Below, piece by piece: positions 13,565-21,133 of a stretch of DNA of 37,356 bases. The DNA lies in the NCBI GenBank assembly GCA_016875535.1, contig VGPF01000004.1, forward strand, positions 65,588 through 102,943. Reading direction: 5' to 3'. The notes under the pieces are model-generated. The model was not told the DNA's origin. It ran no database searches and saw nothing but the letters and a program-made list of their open reading frames with translations. The first letter of the stretch is position 1. Each line of letters starts with the position of its first letter. A program made the position numbers and the translations under genes. This DNA is from Chloroflexota bacterium. Its GTDB lineage: Bacteria; Chloroflexota; Dehalococcoidia; SHYB01.

Positions 13565-14344
13565 ATGCGCCTACCCAATCGAGTTGCGATTATCACTGGA
13601 GCCGCTTCGGGCGTGGGGCGGGCATCCTGCCTCATCTTTGCCCGCGAAGGGGCCTCGATCGCCGCCGTGGATGTGAACCGAGAGGGCGGCGAGGAGACGT
13701 CGGCCCTGGTTCGCGCGGCAGGCGGTCAGGCCGTCTTCATTCAGGCCAGCGTGGACTCCAAGGCAGAGGCCCAGCGGGCAGTGAGGGAGACGGCGGCTCG
13801 CTTCGGCGCAGTCCACATCCTCTTCAACAATGCGGGCATCCCCGGCAGCGTTCAGGGAACGGCGCTGGACGGCCTGACGGAAGAGGACTGGCAGCAAGTG
13901 ATGAACATCAACCTGAAGGGCGTGATGCTCTTCGCTCAGGCGGCGCTACCGGAGATCAAGAAGGCTGGCGGCGGCGCCATCGTGAACACGTCGTCCCTGG
14001 CGGGAGTCATCGGCATGGGGCGCGGCAACCAGGCCTACAGCGCGGCGAAGGCGGGCATCGTGGGCCTCACCAAGGCTTGGGCCCTCCAGTATGCCAAGGA
14101 CAACATCCGCGTCAACGCCATCGCGCCCGGCTACATTGACACGCCCCTGGGGCGCGGCGTGCGCTCCGGCCTCAATGAGGCGCAGCAAGAGAAATATATG
14201 ACCCGCGTTATGACCAACATCCCCATAGGGCGCTTCGCCGGGCCGGAAGACATCGCCAACGCAGCGCTCTACCTCGCCTCTGATCAGGCGGCCTTCGTCA
14301 CCGGGCATGTCCTGGTGGTGGACGGCGGCTATTCGTCCCAGTGA
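13565..14344 (+). CDS. Canonical short-chain dehydrogenase/reductase (FabG-like)
   Basis: This 259-residue classical SDR has every landmark: RVAIITGAASGVGRA at the N-terminus, the Asp of AVDVNREGG suggesting NAD(H) preference, NNAGIPG, and the helix Asn in NINLKG. The active-site Ser lies in VNTSSLAG, YSAAK carries Tyr and Lys, and the end has IAPGYIDTP, LASDQAAFVTGHVLVVDGG. It oxidises or reduces an alcohol/ketone pair, but the substrate cannot be deduced. It contrasts sharply with the two aberrant SDRs at 9.5-11.4 kb and is not their close relative. ATG 13565 (MRLPNRVAIITG) is chosen; the longer frame from 13523 overlaps the terminator. It stands between the structured intergenic stretch and the helicase gene. 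Confidence 0.9.
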   Translation: MRLPNRVAIITGAASGVGRASCLIFAREGASIAAVDVNREGGEETSALVRAAGGQAVFIQASVDSKAEAQRAVRETAARFGAVHILFNNAGIPGSVQGTALDGLTEEDWQQVMNINLKGVMLFAQAALPEIKKAGGGAIVNTSSLAGVIGMGRGNQAYSAAKAGIVGLTKAWALQYAKDNIRVNAIAPGYIDTPLGRGVRSGLNEAQQEKYMTRVMTNIPIGRFAGPEDIANAALYLASDQAAFVTGHVLVVDGGYSSQ

Positions 14345-14390
14345 CTCCAGGCGGTCTGCCGAAGCCGTAGCGGATTCCCTCCGTTTGCGG

Positions 14391-14396
14391 TATACT
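14391..14396 (+). promoter_or_regulatory. Possible -10 element of the DEAD-box helicase transcript
   Basis: TATACT lies 47 bases after the SDR stop. The -35 region is unconvincing. Initiation near 14403 would give a leader of about 155 bases before the apparent helicase start, including a short open frame that begins with ATG at 14408. Confidence 0.4.
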
Positions 14397-14407
14397 TGTT
14401 TTGTTAG

Positions 14408-14536
14408 ATGGTTCTGATCCTCACTTCCACTCTCTTGCCTCTCCCGGGCCATCCAGCCCAGCCAAGCCGCGAGTTCGTGGTCGCGCAGTCAGCCGTCCAA
14501 CCAATACACCAGGGCCCAGGCCACGCTTTGCCTTGA
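14408..14536 (+). CDS. Upstream open frame of 42 codons, in frame with the helicase
   Basis: ATG at 14408 opens a 42-codon frame ending at TGA 14534-14536. That frame is the same as the DEAD-box helicase frame, which resumes eight codons ahead of a plausible ATT start. The peptide (MVLILTSTLLPLPGHPAQPS at its start) is Pro-rich and matches nothing. It may be a regulatory leader peptide, or the original N-terminal extension interrupted by a nonsense change. Being in frame by chance is also possible. Confidence 0.3.
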   Translation: MVLILTSTLLPLPGHPAQPSREFVVAQSAVQPIHQGPGHALP

Positions 14537-14557
14537 GGCCCGCGAAAGAGCACTTCG

Positions 14558-15871
14558 ATTCAGACCTCGTCCTTTTCCGATCTCGACCTCATACCGCCGC
14601 TGCAGCGCGCCCTCGATGCCGAAGGGTACGAGACGCCTACGCCAATCCAGGCGCAGGCTATCCCGCACCTGCTTCAGCGGCGCGACCTTATGGGCTGCGC
14701 CCAGACGGGCACGGGCAAGACGGCCGCCTTCGCGCTGCCGATCCTGCAGCACCTGGCCGCCGCGCGCCGCCGCGCGGAGCCGCATCGCCCCCGGGTGCTG
14801 GTCCTTGCGCCCACCCGCGAGCTTGCCGCCCAGATCCGCGATAGCTTCCGCTCCTACGGGCGCTTCCTGGAGTTCAAGACCACCGCCATCTTCGGCGGCG
14901 TGAGCCAGCAGCCCCAGGTACAGGACCTCTCGCGCCGCGTGGACGTCCTCGTTGCCACGCCGGGCCGCCTCCTCGATCTCATGGGCCAGCGCCTTGTCTC
15001 CTTGGAGCAGATCGAATTCTTTGTCCTGGATGAAGCCGACCGCATGCTGGACATGGGCTTCATCAATGACATCCGCAAGGTCATCCAGGCTCTGCCCAAG
15101 CAGCGCCAGACCCTCATGTTCTCCGCCACGATGCCGCCGCCCATCGCCGACCTGGCCCGCACCATCCTGGTGAACCCGGTGACCGTGACGGTGACGCCCG
15201 TCGCCTCCACCGTGCCGCAGGTCAAGGAGCAGGTGCTCTTTGTGGACCAGAAAGAGAAGCGGCGCCTGCTTGCCGCCATCCTGAAAAGCGACTCGCAAGC
15301 CCTCACCCTCGTCTTCGTGCGCACCAAGCACGGGGCGGATAAGGTCGTCCGCATGCTGCGGGACGACGGCGTGACGGCGGAGGCCATCCACGGCAACAAG
15401 TCCCAGGGAGCGCGCCTCCGCGCCCTGGAGAACTTCCGCGCCGGGCGCAACCGCGTCCTGGTGGCCACGGACATCGCCGCGCGCGGCATAGACGTGGAGG
15501 GCATCTCCCACGTGGTGAACTACGATCTGCCCAACGAGCCGGAGAGCTACGTCCACCGCATCGGCCGGACGGCGCGCGCCGGGGCAAGCGGCAACGCGAC
15601 CTCGTTCTGCTCGGCGGACGAGCGTCCGTACCTCCGCGATATCGAACAACTCATCCGGCACCGCGTGCCTGTGGGCGAAAGCTCGCGCTACGGCGTCTCC
15701 GTCACCGCGCCGCCGCCTCTGCCTGAGCCGGCGCAGCAGCGCCAGCAGCAACCGAGACAGTTCCAGCAGCCGCAGCAGCGGCCCCAGGGCCAGCCACAGC
15801 AGCGACCCCTCGGCAGCCAGGGCTTTTCGCGCTACGGCAGGCCTCGCCGCCGCAGCTTCCGCCCGCGCTAG
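14558..15871 (+). CDS. DEAD-box ATP-dependent RNA helicase, start codon unusual
   Basis: The helicase motifs are complete and in order: Q motif (SFSDLDL through TPTPIQAQAIP), motif I GCAQTGTGKT, Ia PTRELAAQ, Ib ATPGRLLDL, II VLDEADRMLD, III SATMP, IV VFVRTK, V VATDIAARGID and VI HRIGRTARAG. The C-terminus is a low-complexity Gln/Pro-rich tail followed by an Arg-rich end (GRPRRRSFRPR), a typical RNA-binding tail. Such RhlE/CsdA-like enzymes remodel RNA and assist ribosome assembly or cold growth. The frame is open only from 14537, after a TGA, and no ATG, GTG or TTG precedes the Q motif. ATT at 14558 (IQTSSFSDL) with AAGAG upstream is the best start. The first ATG, at 14690, lies inside motif I and would remove it. 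The start is therefore uncertain, the function firm. Confidence 0.88.
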   Translation: MQTSSFSDLDLIPPLQRALDAEGYETPTPIQAQAIPHLLQRRDLMGCAQTGTGKTAAFALPILQHLAAARRRAEPHRPRVLVLAPTRELAAQIRDSFRSYGRFLEFKTTAIFGGVSQQPQVQDLSRRVDVLVATPGRLLDLMGQRLVSLEQIEFFVLDEADRMLDMGFINDIRKVIQALPKQRQTLMFSATMPPPIADLARTILVNPVTVTVTPVASTVPQVKEQVLFVDQKEKRRLLAAILKSDSQALTLVFVRTKHGADKVVRMLRDDGVTAEAIHGNKSQGARLRALENFRAGRNRVLVATDIAARGIDVEGISHVVNYDLPNEPESYVHRIGRTARAGASGNATSFCSADERPYLRDIEQLIRHRVPVGESSRYGVSVTAPPPLPEPAQQRQQQPRQFQQPQQRPQGQPQQRPLGSQGFSRYGRPRRRSFRPR

Positions 15872-16575
15872 CGCTTGCGCGCCGTCCCGCGCAGGGCGAA
15901 GTTCTTGGCGCGAAGCTTCGCCTTCGCCTGCTCCCAGAGCGTGTGGAAGATGAACTCCGCGATCTCGATGCGGTTGCGCGTCTCTTCCGGCGTCTTGCCC
16001 CAGACGGTGATGCCGTGCCCCGCCGCAACGATGATGGGCGCGCTCAGCCCCTTGCCGATGAGCTTCGCGAAGCCCTGGGCCAGCACGTCCATCCGCTCGT
16101 GATTGGGAATCACCGGGATGGCGGCGGTGATCGTGCCGCCGCGCCAGGGGATGTCCCAGCCCTTGAGCATTTCAAGGTTCTTCACGTCTATGTACGCGAG
16201 CGAGCCGAGCTTGGCCGCCTCCAACGAGAGCGCCGTGGAGGCGACGGTGTGCACGTGGTAGACGGCGCCGATGTCCGGCAGCCTCTCGTAGACGGCCTGG
16301 TGGATTATCGTCTCCGCCGAGGGCTTCCGCGCGCCTTCGCCCAGCCACTTGAGCTTCGCGCGCTCGCCTGCGGGCAGGACCGCCAGGTCGGCGTACTGCA
16401 TCTCACCCTTGCTCGCGCCGCTCCCTGAGATCGCGATGGTCAGCGGGCTATCGTTCAGCTTGACGGAGAGATTGCCCGCGGTGCCCCACATCCAGCCCTT
16501 GGCGTGAAAGTCCCGCGCATGCTGGAGCAGCGCCGCCACGGCGCGCTCGGCATCAAGTTCGCTCAGCCTTCCCAT
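15868..16575 (-). CDS. mtnB: Methylthioribulose-1-phosphate dehydratase (class II aldolase fold)
   Basis: This protein of about 235 residues belongs to the class II aldolase/adducin family. Landmarks are GWMWGTAGNLSVKL near the N-terminus, SGSGASKGEM (phosphate-binding), KPSAETIIHQAVYE, VYHVHTVAS with the zinc-binding His pair, and AAGHGITVWGKTPEET with the third zinc His. MtnB dehydrates 5-methylthioribulose-1-phosphate to the 2,3-diketone in methionine salvage. Its place as last gene of mtnD-mtnW-mtnX-mtnB supports that over other class II aldolases. The ATG at 16575 has AGGATGA about ten bases upstream; an ATG at 16602 adds nine residues. Its stop overlaps the stop of the convergent helicase gene by four bases. 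Confidence 0.87.
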   Translation of the reverse strand: MGRLSELDAERAVAALLQHARDFHAKGWMWGTAGNLSVKLNDSPLTIAISGSGASKGEMQYADLAVLPAGERAKLKWLGEGARKPSAETIIHQAVYERLPDIGAVYHVHTVASTALSLEAAKLGSLAYIDVKNLEMLKGWDIPWRGGTITAAIPVIPNHERMDVLAQGFAKLIGKGLSAPIIVAAGHGITVWGKTPEETRNRIEIAEFIFHTLWEQAKAKLRAKNFALRGTARKR

Positions 16576-16614
16576 GGGGCTATCATCCTGCGCTGAACAC
16601 ATGCGGTCAAGGCG

Positions 16615-17283
16615 TCACGCACCCTTTCGTATGAGCTGCGGATATTTCGCCGTCAGCGTCTCGCGTATCTCATCGAAGCTCTCATACGGCTCGAAGGGCC
16701 GCTTTCGCTCCGTGAGGATCTCCTTCAGCTTCGCCCGCGCGAAGACCAGGTCGGCCTTCTCCGCGCCGTGCACGTCCGTGAGGCTATCGCCGATGAGGAT
16801 CTTGAAGACCCCTGGGTGCTCGTCCATCGCCATCGCCTTGCAGAGGCCGCAGCTGCCGCACGTCATCGTGTGCCGCAGGCGGATGTTCCGCCCGGAAAGG
16901 TCCGCGGGGATCAGGTACAGCCTCTTGATACGCTCCTGGTAGGGAGCCACCACCGGCTCCACGAAGAAGTCAATGCCGCCGGAGCAGACGGTGAAATCAA
17001 TGCCGGATGCGGCGCAGAAGTCGAGGAAGCCGGCGAATCCTCGGCGGAAGTTCACGATGCGGCGGACGTGGGCGATGATCTCGTCCCGCTTCGCGCTCGG
17101 TATCTTGGCGAAGACGGCGGCGACACCGTCCTTCAGGGTGCGCTTCCCCTCGTAGATGCCGCGCACCTCCTCCTCCCACCCGGGCGGAGCGAACTGCCGC
17201 CAGACGCTCACGATCATGTCCTCAGTCGTGATCGTGCCGTCGAAATCGCAAAAGACGACGGCCTTGCGCGCAGGAGAGGTCAT
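16615..17283 (-). CDS. mtnX: HAD phosphatase, 2-hydroxy-3-keto-5-methylthiopentenyl-1-phosphate phosphatase type
   Basis: The protein has 222 residues. The HAD motif I is VVFCDFDGTITTEDM (Asp13 nucleophile, Asp15), motif II is TVCSGG around 98-103, and the acidic motif is ILIGDSLTDVHGAEKADL near the C-terminus. A Cys-rich cap loop (MTCGSCGLCKA) is characteristic of MtnX relatives. MtnX removes phosphate from the enol product of MtnW, giving acireductone. Its ATG overlaps the mtnW stop by four bases (ATGA), so translation is coupled, which supports the functional link. The alternative is a general HAD-IB phosphatase, but context makes MtnX by far the best call. Confidence 0.9.
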   Translation of the reverse strand: MTSPARKAVVFCDFDGTITTEDMIVSVWRQFAPPGWEEEVRGIYEGKRTLKDGVAAVFAKIPSAKRDEIIAHVRRIVNFRRGFAGFLDFCAASGIDFTVCSGGIDFFVEPVVAPYQERIKRLYLIPADLSGRNIRLRHTMTCGSCGLCKAMAMDEHPGVFKILIGDSLTDVHGAEKADLVFARAKLKEILTERKRPFEPYESFDEIRETLTAKYPQLIRKGA

Positions 17284-18476
17284 CGGCCCCAGGCCTGCAG
17301 GGCTTCGGCAAGCTCCGGAGGCTTCTCCTTGATAACGCCCGTCGCCAGGTCAATCGCCTGCCGGATCGCCATGGCGCCCGCCGCAGGCCCCTTCGGGTGG
17401 CCGAAGACGCCGCCTCCAGCGTTCACGATGACTTCATGCCCGTAATCGGCCACTATCTGGGGCACAAGCCCTGGGTGGATACCGGCGGACGGCACCGGGA
17501 AGGCTGCTTTCATTTCGCTGGCGGGCTTAGTGAGCGCGTCGCGGATGCCGTCGGTATCGGACTTGGGAAGGGCCACAGTGCCGTAGCTGGAAGGAAAGAG
17601 AACGATGTCCGCCCCGCCTGCGCGCATCAAGGTGCCGAGGATGATCTTGTGGGCGATCCCGTGGTGCGGCGCGGAGCCGATGGCCCCCGCCAGCGCCGGG
17701 TGCGCCATGATGGGGATGCCCACCTTCGGGTCGCGGGCAAGCTCTTCGAGCAGGCCGTAGCCGTAGGCAAGCACATTGAAGAGGAGGCAGCTTGCCCCCT
17801 GGGCGGAAAGACTGCGCGCCCGCTCGACGATCTTGCTGGAAGGCCCGGTGAGGTTAACGGCGTAGAGGGCCGTATGCCCCGTCTGGCGCTTCACCTCTGC
17901 GGCCGCCTTTTGCACCGCCGCGAGCCGCGCCTCCGTGGGGCAGATGTCCAGGTCGGGAAGGATCTCATCGTCCTTCACAAGGTCTGCGCCGCCTATCGCC
18001 GCTTCCCGGAACATGCGCGCCAGCTCCTCCGGCGGCAGGCCGACGCACGGCTTGAAGATGACCATGGCCAGGGGACGCCTCTCCACGCCTAAGCGCGCGC
18101 GCACGCCCGGCACGCCGAAGCGCGGCCCGGGCAGCCTCGCCAGCAGGCCCGGCGGCAGCTCAAGGTCAATCAGCTTGATGCGCCCGTCCAGGCTCACCTT
18201 GCCGAAGATCATCACAAGGAGCGTGGCGATATCGCCTTGCGTGTTCTCCGGCGGAAAGCCGATGGTGAGCGTGGCCGCGTGCAGGCCGCCCTGCAAGCTC
18301 AGCGGCGAAACGTCGAGCACAGCGCCGCGATGCCGCTCCAAGCGCTCCTGGTCCTGCCGCGCCACGGGCGTCCAGGTGTCCGTGGTCTGCCCGTGGGCGA
18401 TGCCCTTCGCCTTCTTCTCAGCGTCGAAGGGCGCGTCAGCGGCGAGGCTGTAGGTCGCTTTGATCCACTGGCGCAT
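17280..18476 (-). CDS. mtnW: RuBisCO-like protein, 2,3-diketo-5-methylthiopentyl-1-phosphate enolase
   Basis: This 398-residue RuBisCO large-subunit homologue (form IV) contains MVIFKPCVGLPP with Lys142 in the usual active-site strand. GGADLVKDDE holds Lys168 (the position carbamylated for Mg2+ binding) with Asp170 and Glu171. PIMAHPALAGA and VNAGGGVFGHPKGP form the C-terminal phosphate-binding part. It lacks a form I-III style loop 6 with G-K-x-x-G, as expected of a non-carboxylating enzyme. MtnW enolises the diketone phosphate in the Bacillus-type methionine salvage route. Neighbouring mtnX and mtnD catalyse the next steps. Start MRQWIKATYSL at 18476 is only two bases after the mtnD stop. 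Longer frames overlap mtnD and are rejected. Role as an enolase is inferred from context and residues. Confidence 0.92.
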   Translation of the reverse strand: MRQWIKATYSLAADAPFDAEKKAKGIAHGQTTDTWTPVARQDQERLERHRGAVLDVSPLSLQGGLHAATLTIGFPPENTQGDIATLLVMIFGKVSLDGRIKLIDLELPPGLLARLPGPRFGVPGVRARLGVERRPLAMVIFKPCVGLPPEELARMFREAAIGGADLVKDDEILPDLDICPTEARLAAVQKAAAEVKRQTGHTALYAVNLTGPSSKIVERARSLSAQGASCLLFNVLAYGYGLLEELARDPKVGIPIMAHPALAGAIGSAPHHGIAHKIILGTLMRAGGADIVLFPSSYGTVALPKSDTDGIRDALTKPASEMKAAFPVPSAGIHPGLVPQIVADYGHEVIVNAGGGVFGHPKGPAAGAMAIRQAIDLATGVIKEKPPELAEALQAWGR

Positions 18477-18478
18477 GG

Positions 18479-19009
18479 CTATTGCGCCGGCGGATGCTTG
18501 TAGTGCGGCGTCCAGCCGCTCATGTCCTTGAAGAGGCGCATCGCCTTGATGGCGCGTGAGGAGGTGAGGGTGAACCAGTGCCACGTCTTCGCCGGGACGA
18601 TGATGTAGTCGCCCGTCGTCACCGTGATGGAGAAGGACGGCTTTCCCTCAGGCTCGAAGCCGAAGGTCCCTTCGCCGTCAATGATGAAACGCACCTCGTC
18701 ATCGTCGTGATAGTGCGTCTTATCGAACTTCGCCAGCATCGCCTCCAGGTTCGGCGTCTGCGGGCTCAGCACCACGATGTCCGCCTGGATATAGCCGCGC
18801 TCTTTGCGCTCCACGTCCAGCTGCGGCCGGTAGGCCTGCATGATCTGCTGCTGCTCTTCGGGCGTCAGCACGCCCCTGCCCAGCAAGGGCTTCACCGCGG
18901 GCGGCGTGGGCCACCGAGTGAACAGGACGCCGTTCTCCTTGAGGAAGCGCGAGATCTCGGCATCCGTCTTCAGCGACTGTTTCAGATGCGGCGCGGAGAC
19001 ACTGGTCAT
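18479..19009 (-). CDS. mtnD: Acireductone dioxygenase
   Basis: The protein has 176 residues of the cupin fold. The metal ligands are all present: His99, His101 and Glu105 in THYHDDDEVRF, and His144 in AKTWHWFTLT. The glycine-rich DGEGTFGF follows, as in the ARD family. With iron the enzyme converts acireductone to the ketoacid precursor of methionine plus formate; with nickel it makes other products. GAGGAG lies about six bases before the ATG. First gene of the four-gene salvage operon, with a possible promoter at 19045-19074. mtnA, mtnK or mtnP and the aminotransferase are not in this window and would have to be elsewhere. Confidence 0.94.
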   Translation of the reverse strand: MTSVSAPHLKQSLKTDAEISRFLKENGVLFTRWPTPPAVKPLLGRGVLTPEEQQQIMQAYRPQLDVERKERGYIQADIVVLSPQTPNLEAMLAKFDKTHYHDDDEVRFIIDGEGTFGFEPEGKPSFSITVTTGDYIIVPAKTWHWFTLTSSRAIKAMRLFKDMSGWTPHYKHPPAQ

Positions 19010-19044
19010 GGGGGACTCCTCACTTCGGCACCGATTGCGCGCCT

Positions 19045-19074
19045 ATTGTAGCGAAGCGGGCCGGGACTGCGCCA
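19045..19074 (-). promoter_or_regulatory. Possible promoter of the methionine-salvage operon
   Basis: TACAAT (19045-19050, complement) lies 36 bases before mtnD. TGGCGC (19069-19074) 18 bases further is a weak -35. No SAM-riboswitch-like structure is visible in the short gap to the terminase stop at 19088. Confidence 0.4.
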
Positions 19075-19087
19075 GAGGCGGAATGCA

Positions 19088-20539
19088 TCACCGGATCGCG
19101 GCATAGCGCTCCGGCTCTAGGCGCTCGCCGGGACCGTAGGCGTCCAGGCCGTGGACGCAGAGCGCCAGAGCGATGACGCAATCGTCGTAGGAGCCGGACG
19201 GCGCGGCCGTCCGCAGGGCGCCGCTCTTGGCGCGCTCGTAGGCGTAGGCCTTCAGCTCCCCCAAGAGCTGCTCGATGCACGGGTAGCGGATGCGCTGCTG
19301 TTCGATGTTGATCGCCAGGCGGTTCACCAGGTCGCGCTTCATCTGAGCGCTGAGCTTCACGCCCTCCACCGGCACGCGCTCGCTCGCCAGGTCGTCCACG
19401 ATCGGCTCGCCGACGCCCGTGGCGTCCACATAGGCCACCGCGCCGTTGTAGCGCCGCGAAGTCTCGATGATGCGCGCCTTCTGCACCGGCCAGTCCACCT
19501 GGCAGAAGCAATCGAAGTGCACGATGGCGCGCGCCGCCGCATCCGCGACGAAGATGACACTGTAATCGTGCTGCTTCGCCAGGTCCACGCCCATCACGTA
19601 GCTGCGTCCCGCCTGCGGAGGTTGCGGCTCGCCGCCGATGCACGATTCCACCCGGCGGAAGACCGACCCTGCGTCTTCCAGGAACTCCGCGCCGTACTCC
19701 TGCCGGAAGAGCGGCTCCGGCATATCGCGCCGCGCCTCTTCGATCTCCTGGGGGATGATGTCCGTCTCGCCGACCAGCGCCATCTCCACGCACTGCCGCT
19801 GGGCCTCTTCGAACTGCCGGTGGGAGGGCGCGCGCGGGAATGGGCCCAGCACCGCTTCGATGTCCAGCCTGCGCCACACGAGCGTGCTCCCCCACGTCGG
19901 ATAGTTCCAGGAGCGCACGTCGCTCCCGCCGCTCGCCCCTGCGCCGCGCATGGCGAGGCAATAGAACCAGTTCTTCCCCTTGGGCGTGCCATTGAAGATC
20001 GCCTCACCCAGGCGTCCCGGGGATGAGAGCGTCGGCCGCAGCGATTGCGTCCACGATTCCTCGTCCACGAGGCCAGCCTCCGTCACCACCAGCAGGTCCA
20101 GCCCCACAGAGACAAGGCGCTCCGGCTCCATCGCCGTCTTCATCTCGATGACGGCCTTGCCGTCAAAGAGCTCGATGCGCCGCGTGCTCTCGCGGATGGC
20201 GCTCACGGCACGGTGGGGGATGAACTGGTTGTACTCGCGCCACATCTGGTATGTGAGGGCATAGGTGGGCGCGACGCACCAGATGTGGACGAGGGGCACC
20301 AGCCCGCCGATCTTGCTGTTGCGCTTCATCAGCTCGGGGATCCGGCGCAGCACTTCATAGATGCAGGCCCGGTCTTTCCCCCACCTGCGTCCGCAGGCCA
20401 GGACCTTCACCTTCGCCTGCGCCTCATGAAACTTCGTCTGGTATGGATGAGGCCTGTAGGCGCTCAAGTCCCAGACAGACAACTCCTCCGGTCGGAATTG
20501 TGTCGGTTCGGAAGTATTTGCGAGTGATGTTTTAGTCAA
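19088..20539 (-). CDS. Phage-type terminase large subunit (packaging ATPase/nuclease)
   Basis: The protein has 483 residues. The N-terminal ATPase half shows CGRRWGKDRACIYE (Walker A, 49-62), WCVAPTYALTYQMW and a Walker-B-like LDLLVVTEAG in which the usual Asp before Glu is Thr153. FNGTPKGKNW is the coupling motif. The C-terminal RNase-H-like nuclease has acidic residues in YVMGVDLAKQHDYS, AYVDATGVGEP and SYDDCVIALAL. It packages viral DNA into capsids; no portal, capsid or tail gene is seen nearby, so this is a solitary remnant, a satellite/GTA component or a reused gene. The TTG start is weakly supported by AGGGA about 12 bases upstream. It lies between the salvage operon and the propionate operon. 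Confidence 0.85.
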   Translation of the reverse strand: MTKTSLANTSEPTQFRPEELSVWDLSAYRPHPYQTKFHEAQAKVKVLACGRRWGKDRACIYEVLRRIPELMKRNSKIGGLVPLVHIWCVAPTYALTYQMWREYNQFIPHRAVSAIRESTRRIELFDGKAVIEMKTAMEPERLVSVGLDLLVVTEAGLVDEESWTQSLRPTLSSPGRLGEAIFNGTPKGKNWFYCLAMRGAGASGGSDVRSWNYPTWGSTLVWRRLDIEAVLGPFPRAPSHRQFEEAQRQCVEMALVGETDIIPQEIEEARRDMPEPLFRQEYGAEFLEDAGSVFRRVESCIGGEPQPPQAGRSYVMGVDLAKQHDYSVIFVADAAARAIVHFDCFCQVDWPVQKARIIETSRRYNGAVAYVDATGVGEPIVDDLASERVPVEGVKLSAQMKRDLVNRLAINIEQQRIRYPCIEQLLGELKAYAYERAKSGALRTAAPSGSYDDCVIALALCVHGLDAYGPGERLEPERYAAIR

Positions 20540-20567
20540 AGTTCGGTATTTCCCTAGTTGCTAGCTC

Positions 20568-20595
20568 TTGTCAAGTCTTAATCTTCAGATACAAT
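20568..20595 (+). promoter_or_regulatory. Promoter of the small membrane protein at 20640
   Basis: TTGTCA (20568-20573) and TACAAT (20590-20595) are 16 bases apart. Initiation near 20603 gives a leader of about 37 bases. A TTGACA on the minus strand (20569-20574) overlaps its -35 and could serve the terminase gene, although that direction has only a weak -10 (AAATAC). Confidence 0.6.
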
Positions 20596-20639
20596 TGGCT
20601 TATCACACCTTCTGCACACCTAAGGCACACGAAATCCTT

Positions 20640-20930
20640 ATGATTCTGCTCTTCAGCCTAGCCCTGACCCTCCTTGTGACGGCTCTTGCCTACCGGGTGG
20701 CGAACCGCCGCCTCCAGTACAGGCACAGGAGCCTCCAGATCGAAGTCCTCGTCTCCTTTGGCCTCTCCACGCTCTTCGGTCGCCTCCTCACCCTGGGCGA
20801 GTTCCACGATGCAGGCCTGACGACCACGCTCCTGCGCCTTGCCGGCTTTGTGGCGATGTTCAACATGCTCGTTGCCGCCTCCCGCCTGGTCCGCGCCCTG
20901 CGGGCAGACGCCCGCCGGGGTCTTCGCTAG
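20640..20930 (+). CDS. Small membrane protein inserted between terminase-linked genes
   Basis: The protein has 96 residues when started at ATG 20640 (MILLFSLALTLLVTALAYRV). There are hydrophobic stretches at about 1-18, 40-55 and 62-82, the second less certain, and a basic C-terminus (RLVRALRADARRGLR). The segment between helices one and two is strongly basic (NRRLQYRHRSLQ). No family is recognised; size and helices would allow a holin-like protein, but this is a guess. It has a decent promoter, is on the opposite strand from the terminase, and its last four bases overlap the end of the convergent 68-residue gene. A longer frame from a TTG at 20568 overlaps the promoter. Confidence 0.6.
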   Translation: MILLFSLALTLLVTALAYRVANRRLQYRHRSLQIEVLVSFGLSTLFGRLLTLGEFHDAGLTTTLLRLAGFVAMFNMLVAASRLVRALRADARRGLR

Positions 20931-21133
20931 TCCTCATCACGCCTGCTACGGCCGCCCAGCCGCTCGGAGAACTCCGTCTGCAGAAGATAGGGCAGCCCAT
21001 CGCGCACTGCCAGGCGTATCTCGCCCCAGCGACGCTCCTTGTGCGCCTGCCGGACCACCGCCGCAAGCCGGTCTATCGCCGATTGAACGGGCGGCGCAAG
21101 CGGCATCCCCTCATCGCCGTTTGCCGCAGTCAC
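20927..21133 (-). CDS. Small protein of 68 residues near the terminase, unknown function
   Basis: The GTG at 21131-21133 overlaps the stop of the upstream 76-residue gene as GTGA, with GAGGCGG upstream, so coupled translation is likely. The protein (VTAANGDEGMPLAPPVQSAI at its start) is mainly helical, with AIDRLAAVVRQAHKERRWGE and LPYLLQTEFSERLGG. It has a charged tail and no hydrophobic segment. No family is recognised. Together with the upstream small gene it may accompany the terminase on the same strand, as small-terminase or regulatory genes do, but no DNA-binding motif can be identified. Confidence 0.55.
   Translation of the reverse strand: MTAANGDEGMPLAPPVQSAIDRLAAVVRQAHKERRWGEIRLAVRDGLPYLLQTEFSERLGGRSRRDED

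Noticed and set aside
14489-15751. 420-codon minus-strand open frame
   Set aside because: Antisense to the DEAD-box helicase, whose nine helicase motifs are on the plus strand.
14690-15871. Helicase starting at ATG 14690
   Set aside because: It would remove the Q motif and begin inside motif I; an intact in-frame Q motif is encoded just upstream.
18479-19074. SAM or methionine riboswitch ahead of the salvage operon
   Set aside because: The leader between the possible promoter and mtnD is under 40 bases, too short for a SAM aptamer.
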